A stretch of DNA of 10,521 nt from contig JAUNPM010000040.1 in the NCBI GenBank assembly GCA_030536675.1, forward strand, positions 1 through 10,521. The letters run 5' to 3'. The stretch is from Clostridia bacterium (GTDB taxonomy: Bacteria; Bacillota; Clostridia; Lachnospirales; CAG-274). The notes beneath the pieces were generated by a model that saw only the letters and a list, made by a program, of their open reading frames with translations, ran no database searches and was not told where the DNA came from. A program made the translations under genes and the position numbers. Below are positions 5,194 through 10,521 of the stretch, in pieces; positions within the stretch are counted from its first letter, which is position 1, and the number at the start of each line of letters is the position of its first letter.

Positions 5194-6771
5194 ATGAAAA
5201 TAAATTATAAAAGGTTAGTAAGCGCTGTTCTTTCGGCAACAGTAATTGCAAGCTCTGTGCCTGTGTTTGCGGCAAGTGCGGACAAGGCTGTTACAATAAC
5301 TGTGGGACAAAGCGGAGATTGTGACTATAAAACAATACAGGAGGCAGTTGATTCAATAAAGAGTACACCTACGGAAAAAAACAGAGCCACAATAAGAATA
5401 AATCCCGGAACATATAATGAAGAGGTAAATGTAAACATTCCTTATGTTTCATTTGTAAATACAAGCAAAAAAGAAGATGTTATAATAACATATGATAAGG
5501 CTAACGGACACAGTGACCAAAGCAAAAACTTCGGTACAGACAAGACGGCTACCGTTATAATAGGTGCGGACGCTACGGGATTTAAAGCTGAAAATATAAC
5601 ATTTGTAAATTCATATAACATAGATGAGCCTGACAGTGATGTAAGAAAGCAGGTGCAGGCTGTTGCTCTTGAAACAATGGCGGATAAGGTTGTCCTTGAC
5701 AGCTGTAAAATGATAGGAAGACAGGATACTTTATATATAAAGGGTGCTTCAAAGGGTCAGAATGTGGCAGGTGAGGCTAATTCAGCAAGAGTTTATTTGA
5801 AGAATTGCTATATAGAGGGAACTGTTGACTATATATTCGGTGACGCTACGGCTTATTTTGACAAATGTGATCTGCATATGGCTTATTATAAGGGAGGCGG
5901 ACATTTTACCGCTCCAAATACAACACTTTATAATATAGGCTATGTATTTAATGAATGTAAATTAACGGTGGATAAGGCATATACTGCCGAGGACGCTGAA
6001 AATATCGATCTTGGCAGACCATGGCAATGTGACGGAGCTTATCCTAATTACGGTTCAAACAGTGTATTTATAAACTGTACTATGCCTGATATACTTAAAA
6101 GCGAGGGCTTTAGTCTTTGGGACGAGGATACTGTTGTAAACAAGGTCAGATTTATGGAATACGGTTCAAAATATTCAAATGGCAGAGCTATGGATCTGAG
6201 CTCAAGAGCTGATTTTGTTAAGGTGCTTACACAGGAGCAGGCAGAGGGATACAATGTTTATAATGTGTTAAAGGGAAATGACAACTGGAATCCTGCCGAA
6301 AGCAACAGAAACGGCGGGGAGGTCACTTGTGATGTAACTCTCGGAAGCTATGAAACATCAATACCAAAGGGGGAAACATTTCAGTTAAAATCATACACTC
6401 TTCCTCTTGAAAATGAAGGAAAGGTAGAATATAAAAGCAGTGATGAAAGTATAGCAACTGTTAATGAAAATGGCGAAATAACAGCTGTAAAAGTTATATC
6501 TGTTACAGATGAAAGAGGACTTGAAAGTAAAAGCAATGTAACGGTAACTGCGGCAAGAACGGAAAAGCCTGTTGTTAAAGCTATTTCAATTACAAATGAG
6601 AGTAATTTGGTTGTGGGTCAGAAATTAATTGCAAGCTACAGCTATGAATTAAACAGTGATAACGACATAGACGCTGCAAAAATAAGATGGTATGCCGTTA
6701 AAAACGGCAATAAGTATGTAATAAAAGAAGGAGTGGGAGAATATTACACGGTGAATACGGGGACGCTGTAA
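5194..6771 (+). CDS. Pectin methylesterase (CE8) with Ig-like modules; N-terminal part of a frameshifted surface protein
   Basis: Residues 1-26 form a signal peptide (cleavage near VFA-A). Residues about 33-345 are a right-handed beta-helix pectinesterase, which removes methyl esters from homogalacturonan. Its conserved residues are present: QAVAL (155-159), catalytic Asp178 in GRQDTLY, catalytic Asp212 in VDYIFG, and Arg275 and Trp277 in LGRPW. A 34-residue gap between the two Asp is longer than in simple plant enzymes. Residues about 378-453 resemble a Big2 Ig-like domain (YKSSDESIATVNENGEITAVK), though its end is irregular. From about 460 an Ig-like wall-protein module (VVGQKLIASYSYE, IRWYAVKNG) is cut off by a premature stop. 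The next frame continues the module, so this is half of one gene of about 1371 codons, ending at 9308. The enzyme domain itself is complete and could be secreted, but without the SLH anchor. Confidence 0.92.
   Translation: MKINYKRLVSAVLSATVIASSVPVFAASADKAVTITVGQSGDCDYKTIQEAVDSIKSTPTEKNRATIRINPGTYNEEVNVNIPYVSFVNTSKKEDVIITYDKANGHSDQSKNFGTDKTATVIIGADATGFKAENITFVNSYNIDEPDSDVRKQVQAVALETMADKVVLDSCKMIGRQDTLYIKGASKGQNVAGEANSARVYLKNCYIEGTVDYIFGDATAYFDKCDLHMAYYKGGGHFTAPNTTLYNIGYVFNECKLTVDKAYTAEDAENIDLGRPWQCDGAYPNYGSNSVFINCTMPDILKSEGFSLWDEDTVVNKVRFMEYGSKYSNGRAMDLSSRADFVKVLTQEQAEGYNVYNVLKGNDNWNPAESNRNGGEVTCDVTLGSYETSIPKGETFQLKSYTLPLENEGKVEYKSSDESIATVNENGEITAVKVISVTDERGLESKSNVTVTAARTEKPVVKAISITNESNLVVGQKLIASYSYELNSDNDIDAAKIRWYAVKNGNKYVIKEGVGEYYTVNTGTL
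6759..6762 (+). other. Frameshift site in the pectin surface-protein gene
   Basis: The run GGGG precedes the point where the first frame reads NTGTL then stop. The downstream frame has no stop between 6714 and 9308 and reads GDAVSYTTEGTVSPKG directly here. One extra G would give NTGDAVSYTTEG and a single frame from 5194 to 9308 (1371 residues). A sequencing or assembly error, a real mutation and slippage cannot be told apart from the sequence. Confidence 0.85.
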
Positions 6772-6941
6772 GCTACACCACAGAAGGTACTGTTTCTCCC
6801 AAGGGTTCAGAAAAGGGAGCAATATACAGAACCAATTTTGACAATATAAATGATTGGGAAACCACGGGAGTATGGAACAGTATTGACAAGTATAACAACA
6901 GGTTTGTTACGGCAGGCTGTACAAGCGGTAATCCGTCTTTT

Positions 6942-9308
6942 ATGAAATATTCAAAGGGTGAAAGCTGGGATAATGTAAGCATAAAAGGCAGATTCAGATT
7001 TAATCCCGAAAAGAAAGGGCTTGGCTCAGAAGGGTATTATAATATATATATGAATTACAGTGAGGACGGTAAGAACTGTTATCTTCTTAAAGTCGGAAGA
7101 GGAAGCAACACAAAGAGCCTTATGCTGTATTTGTATAAAATAAGCAATGGTGAGGAAACCCTGCTTACAAGTGATACCACAAGCCTTAAAAATAATATAT
7201 ATCAAAATGCGGGAGAGGACAATCCGTATTTTACAATAGAGTTTGCTAAAAATGACGGAAAGCTTTCAATGAGCTTTTATATTGAGGGAAACAGTAAGGC
7301 TATGGCAGCTCTTACTGCCGAAGACAGCGCCCCTTTGGGAAAGGGTACGGTTGCTTTTGAGGCAGGCGGTGATGAAGACGTCTTATTTATGGACAGCTTA
7401 AGTGTTTTGGGGAAAAATGAAGAAAGCAATGAAAACAAAACAAAAATTTATTTAATGGGTGATTCTACTGCCGTTGCATACGGTGATGACAATACTATAG
7501 GCGGTTGGGGAGAATACCTTGTAAATTATTTTGATGATAATGTTGAAATAATAAATAAGGCCGAGGGCGGAAGAAGTGCCCGTTCATATTTAAATCAGGG
7601 AAGATTAAATGATGTTTTAAGCGAAGTTAAAGCGGGGGATTACGTTTTTATACAGTTTGGTACAAATGACCAAAGAACAGATGAAAATGCTTTTATGGAA
7701 CATTCCGTTATGCTTGGTGAGCCTGATGAAAACGGTATTTATCCCACAATATCTGGAGTAAAAACGAAAACTCCTCAGTATATATATGAATTTTATAAGG
7801 ATACGGATTATCCTTACGGAGAAACATTTTATCCATATGAAAGCGGTACTTTTAAGTGGTATATGCTACAGCACGTGGCTGCAATAAAGAAAGCGGGGGC
7901 AACTCCTGTGCTTCTTACTCCTATGTGCAGGCTTTTCTTTGACAGCAATGGTAAAATAACCTCTCACTTTGGTGAAAATGACGGATACATTGAGGCAATA
8001 AGGCAGCTTGCCGATGAGGAAGGAATTATGTGCCTTGATATGTATGACATAACAAAGAATTTGTATGAAAGCTACGGAGTAATGACAACTCAAGGGCTTC
8101 ATAACATAAAATCAGACGGTACAGTTGACCTTACTCATTACAACAAGTTTGGTGCAAATATTATTGCAAGTAAAATGGCTGAGGCTATAAAAAATTCAAA
8201 TCTTGCTGTAAATAAGGATGTTATAAGCTCAAGTGTTGCCGTAAGCAAAACGGATTCATTAAAGACAGCTGATCTTTTTGTCGTTGGAAGCACTGCGGCA
8301 GCGGGTGAGGATAAAGAGGATTTGGCTGTTGAATCGGGAGGTTACGGCGATTATTTGCAAAAATACATTTCAAATAAAGTGAGTGTTAAAAATCTTGCCG
8401 TTGACAAGGCTACGGTAAAAAGCTATACGGAAACGGAAGAGTATAAGGTGTTTATAAATGAGCTTTCAGAGGGCGATTATGTATTGTTAAACTTTGGAGA
8501 GTGTGAAAGCGAATATTTAAATTCTTCCGACGAATACAATAAATATGCTTATCCGTCAGACAATGAAAATGAAAAGGGTTCATTCAGCTATTATCTTTAT
8601 AATAATTATATAAAGCCTGCAAAGGAGAAAAATGCCGTTATTATTATGATGACTCCTGCGGCGCAAAGAAAATTTGTAAACGGTGAATATGTAAATGAGG
8701 AAAATCCTTATACATCAAATGTTGTAGCAATGGTGCAGAAATATGCCACATATTATGTAAATCTTAACAATGTGACTGCAGAGCTTTACAGCACAATGGG
8801 TGAAGAGGGAAGTAAGGTATTAAATGCTTATGACAGAAACAGCGGAATAGAAAATAATGTTTTAAGTAAATTCGGCGCTGAAACCACTGCAAAAAAAATA
8901 CTTACAATGATGCAGCAGTCATCAGCTTCACTTAAGGATTATATTGACAGTGAGGGTATTAAAACCACGGAGCCTATGACAAGGGCTGACTTTGTATATA
9001 TGATAATGAATGTCTTAGGAAACGATAAAAAGGCAGGAAGCAATTTTGATGATGTTACAAAGGGCAAATATTATGAAAATGCTGTGGGAGTTGCTAAGGA
9101 TATTGGTATAATTAAGAGTGAAAGCGGAAATAATTTTAAACCTGAGGAAGCTCTTACAGGAGAGTTTGCAAAGGAAACCATTGAAAACGTTCTTGACAAT
9201 GTAAATTCCAATGCTGATATGACCGATGTTTATGATTTGCTTAAGGGTGAAATTTCTCCCGAAATAGGTATATGGGCTGTGGACAAGTTATATGAGGTGT
9301 TAAAGTAA
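6942..9308 (+). CDS. C-terminal part of the pectin surface protein: laminin-G-like, CE12-like acetylesterase, degenerate SGNH, SLH anchor
   Basis: The first in-frame ATG (6942) has no ribosome binding site, and coding continues upstream to the frameshift, so this is the second half of the gene from 5194. In numbering from 6942, residues to about 157 form a laminin-G/concanavalin-like module. Residues 167-418 are an SGNH esterase of rhamnogalacturonan-acetylesterase type (CE12) with GDST (Ser175), GGRS (209-212), GTND (240-243) and DLTH (Asp396, His399), all intact; it would remove acetyl groups from rhamnogalacturonan. Residues 442-658 repeat this fold, but the blocks read GSTA, GECE and ENNV, so the catalytic residues are lost. 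Residues 679-751 are an SLH domain (TRADFVYMIMNVLG, FDDV, YYENAVGVAKDIGII, FKPEEALTG) for wall anchoring, followed by a partial second unit. Domain calls are firm; translation of this half depends on the frameshift. Confidence 0.88.
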   Translation: MKYSKGESWDNVSIKGRFRFNPEKKGLGSEGYYNIYMNYSEDGKNCYLLKVGRGSNTKSLMLYLYKISNGEETLLTSDTTSLKNNIYQNAGEDNPYFTIEFAKNDGKLSMSFYIEGNSKAMAALTAEDSAPLGKGTVAFEAGGDEDVLFMDSLSVLGKNEESNENKTKIYLMGDSTAVAYGDDNTIGGWGEYLVNYFDDNVEIINKAEGGRSARSYLNQGRLNDVLSEVKAGDYVFIQFGTNDQRTDENAFMEHSVMLGEPDENGIYPTISGVKTKTPQYIYEFYKDTDYPYGETFYPYESGTFKWYMLQHVAAIKKAGATPVLLTPMCRLFFDSNGKITSHFGENDGYIEAIRQLADEEGIMCLDMYDITKNLYESYGVMTTQGLHNIKSDGTVDLTHYNKFGANIIASKMAEAIKNSNLAVNKDVISSSVAVSKTDSLKTADLFVVGSTAAAGEDKEDLAVESGGYGDYLQKYISNKVSVKNLAVDKATVKSYTETEEYKVFINELSEGDYVLLNFGECESEYLNSSDEYNKYAYPSDNENEKGSFSYYLYNNYIKPAKEKNAVIIMMTPAAQRKFVNGEYVNEENPYTSNVVAMVQKYATYYVNLNNVTAELYSTMGEEGSKVLNAYDRNSGIENNVLSKFGAETTAKKILTMMQQSSASLKDYIDSEGIKTTEPMTRADFVYMIMNVLGNDKKAGSNFDDVTKGKYYENAVGVAKDIGIIKSESGNNFKPEEALTGEFAKETIENVLDNVNSNADMTDVYDLLKGEISPEIGIWAVDKLYEVLK

Positions 9309-9309
9309 A

Positions 9310-10065
9310 ATGAAATTTATATCATGGAATGTAAACGGATTAAGAGCCTGCGTGGGTAAAAACTTTATGGAATTTTTTAATGAAGTCGACGCTGATATAT
9401 TTTCAATACAGGAAACAAAGTTACAGGAGGGTCAAATCAATATTGACCTTCCCCAATACTATCAGTATTGGAATTATGCTGAAAAAAAGGGCTATTCAGG
9501 CGTGGCTGTATTCAGTAAAAAAGAGCCTTTGTCAGTGTCATATGGCTTGGGTATCGATGAACACGATAAAGAGGGCAGAGTTATTACTCTTGAATTTGAA
9601 AATTTTTATTATGTGACCTGCTATACACCTAATTCACAAAGCGAGCTTGCAAGGCTTGACTACAGAATGAGCTGGGAGGACGCCTTCAGAAATTATTTAT
9701 GTGAGCTTGACAGCAAAAAGCCTGTTGTTTTGTGCGGTGACTTAAATGTGGCTCATAATGAAATCGACCTTAAAAATCCTAAGACAAACAGAAAAAACGC
9801 AGGATTTTCAGATGAAGAAAGGGCAAAATTTACAGAGCTTTTAGAGGCGGGCTTTACTGACAGCTTCAGATATTTTTATCCTGATGCCGAGGGCATATAC
9901 AGTTGGTGGAGCTACAGGTTTAAGGCTAGAGAAAAAAATGCGGGGTGGCGTATTGACTATTATGTTGTAAGCAACAGAATAAAGGATAATATGACAGACG
10001 CTAAGATCCATACTGAAATTATGGGTTCAGATCACTGTCCCGTGGAGCTTGAAATTGAGTTGTAA
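9310..10065 (+). CDS. xth: Exodeoxyribonuclease III (AP endonuclease, ExoA/Xth)
   Basis: This 251-residue cytoplasmic enzyme cuts DNA at abasic sites and removes 3' nucleotides or blocking groups in base excision repair. All exonuclease III motifs are present in order: Asn7 in WNVNG, metal-binding Glu35 in QETK, Tyr105 in CYTPN, Asp144 and Asn146 in GDLNVAH, SWWSYR (198-203), WRIDY (213-217) and Asp241-His242 in GSDHCP. The length is normal for the family. The start lies one base after the stop of the surface-protein gene, with its GAGGTG site (9294-9299) inside that gene, so translation is probably coupled. That is an odd partner for a DNA-repair gene and suggests operon read-through more than shared function. 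A rhodanese gene follows after 11 bases. Confidence 0.96.
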   Translation: MKFISWNVNGLRACVGKNFMEFFNEVDADIFSIQETKLQEGQINIDLPQYYQYWNYAEKKGYSGVAVFSKKEPLSVSYGLGIDEHDKEGRVITLEFENFYYVTCYTPNSQSELARLDYRMSWEDAFRNYLCELDSKKPVVLCGDLNVAHNEIDLKNPKTNRKNAGFSDEERAKFTELLEAGFTDSFRYFYPDAEGIYSWWSYRFKAREKNAGWRIDYYVVSNRIKDNMTDAKIHTEIMGSDHCPVELEIEL

Positions 10066-10076
10066 GGTGAAATGAA

Positions 10077-10385
10077 ATGTATAAAATAATAAGCCCTGTT
10101 GAGGCTAAAAAAATTATGGATTCCGAAACTGACATTGCCATAATAGATGTTAGGGAAGAAGATGAGCTTTATGAAGGGTACATAGAAAATTCAATACTTG
10201 TGCCTCTTGATAGGGTTGAAAGTGAAATTGAGGATAAAGTGTCCGATAAAAATAAAAAAATTCTTGTATATTGCAGAAGCGGTAAAAGAAGTGCTGTTGC
10301 TTGTAATATAATGGATAGTATGGGTTATAAAAATATTTATGACTTTGGGGGCATAATTGATTGGCCCTTTGAAAAAATATTATAG
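10077..10385 (+). CDS. Single-domain rhodanese-like sulfurtransferase
   Basis: The 102-residue protein is one rhodanese domain: IIDVREEDE (22-30) with the conserved Asp-Val-Arg, the active-site loop CRSGKRS with Cys66 (66-72), and the closing DFGGIIDWP (89-97). Cys66 would carry a persulfide, so sulfur transfer or thiosulfate:cyanide-type activity is expected; the physiological partner is unknown. It has no signal peptide and is cytoplasmic. The AAGGTGA site (10064-10070) overlaps the stop of the exonuclease gene, so the two are in one operon. A terminator begins within five bases of the stop. Confidence 0.94.
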   Translation: MYKIISPVEAKKIMDSETDIAIIDVREEDELYEGYIENSILVPLDRVESEIEDKVSDKNKKILVYCRSGKRSAVACNIMDSMGYKNIYDFGGIIDWPFEKIL

Positions 10386-10388
10386 TTT

Positions 10389-10416
10389 AAAAAGTGTCGG
10401 AAACGGCACTTTTTTT
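10389..10416 (+). terminator. Rho-independent terminator after the rhodanese gene
   Basis: An 11-bp stem (10389-10399 with 10404-10414, one G-T pair) is closed by a GAAA tetraloop. The run of seven T (10410-10416) overlaps its 3' side. Confidence 0.93.
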
Positions 10417-10460
10417 ATTTATTTAAAAATTTGCCGTATATTAAAAATTAAGCTCTGTGT

Positions 10461-10489
10461 TTGACTTTACGCTGTTTTTGATATATACT
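10461..10489 (+). promoter_or_regulatory. Promoter of the gene starting at the window end
   Basis: TTGACT (10461-10466) and TATACT (10484-10489) are spaced by exactly 17 bases, about 30 bases before the ATG at 10519. It lies after the terminator, so the next gene is a separate transcript. Confidence 0.78.
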
Positions 10490-10518
10490 TATTTCACGAA
10501 TACACGGAGGTGATAATA

Positions 10519-10521
10519 ATG
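10519..10521 (+). CDS. Start codon of an unknown gene (rest outside window)
   Basis: Only the ATG is seen. It is preceded by GGAGGTGAT (10506-10514), a near-perfect match to the 16S rRNA tail, and by a near-consensus promoter, which suggests a well-expressed gene. Nothing can be said about the product. Confidence 0.6.

Noticed and set aside
6942..6944. ATG as the true start of an independent esterase gene
   Set aside because: No ribosome binding site or promoter precedes it, and the frame codes for continuous module sequence back to the frameshift near 6760.
1..10521. tRNA, rRNA or CRISPR array
   Set aside because: No cloverleaf-like segment, no conserved rRNA stretch and no regularly spaced identical repeats were seen by eye on either strand.

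Overview
The window is AT-rich DNA with strong AGGAGG-type ribosome binding sites, sigma-A-like promoters and short coupled operons. It encodes an S-layer-homology (SLH) surface protein acting on pectin, and a copper-amine-oxidase-N-like secreted protein. Together these suggest an anaerobic, plant-polysaccharide-using Firmicute of the Clostridia. The genus cannot be read from the sequence.

Layout. (1) 1-2328, plus strand: the 3' end of a transglutaminase-like gene overlaps a zinc-carboxypeptidase-fold (succinylglutamate desuccinylase/aspartoacylase, AstE/AspA) gene, which overlaps a second paralogue by one base. The first paralogue keeps all active-site residues. The second has Arg for the first zinc-ligand His and Tyr for the catalytic Glu, so it is probably a pseudoenzyme. 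A long hairpin terminator follows at 2346-2398. (2) 2558-3535: a secreted protein with a copper-amine-oxidase-N-like domain and an uncharacterised C-terminal module, with its own promoter. (3) 3536-3749: a long imperfect palindrome resembling an IS3-family (IS150-group) end and ending in T-rich tracts, then a 35-bp tandem duplication that runs into the 3' end of the next gene. (4) 3750-5051: a small dimeric alpha-beta-barrel-like gene on the minus strand, divergent from an HxlR-type regulator, which is followed by a GNAT acetyltransferase. (5) 5194-9308: one very large pectin-active surface-protein gene broken by a single-base frameshift at a G run (6759-6762). Its order is signal peptide, pectin methylesterase (CE8), Ig-like modules, laminin-G-like module, intact rhamnogalacturonan-acetylesterase-type SGNH domain (CE12-like), a second SGNH domain without its catalytic residues, and an SLH anchor. 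(6) 9310-10385: exodeoxyribonuclease III, coupled to the surface gene, and a single-domain rhodanese, closed by a clean terminator. (7) The window ends exactly on the ATG of a further gene with a near-consensus promoter and ribosome binding site.

How the genes work together. The surface protein would remove methyl esters from homogalacturonan and acetyl groups from rhamnogalacturonan at the cell wall, preparing pectin for lyases and hydrolases encoded elsewhere. A CG-centred palindrome upstream of its promoter looks like a LacI-family operator. The transglutaminase/AstE-AspA operon looks like part of a peptide or amide metabolism cluster whose upstream part lies outside the window. The active/degenerate pair there and the active/degenerate SGNH pair in the surface protein are the two most interesting protein-level observations.
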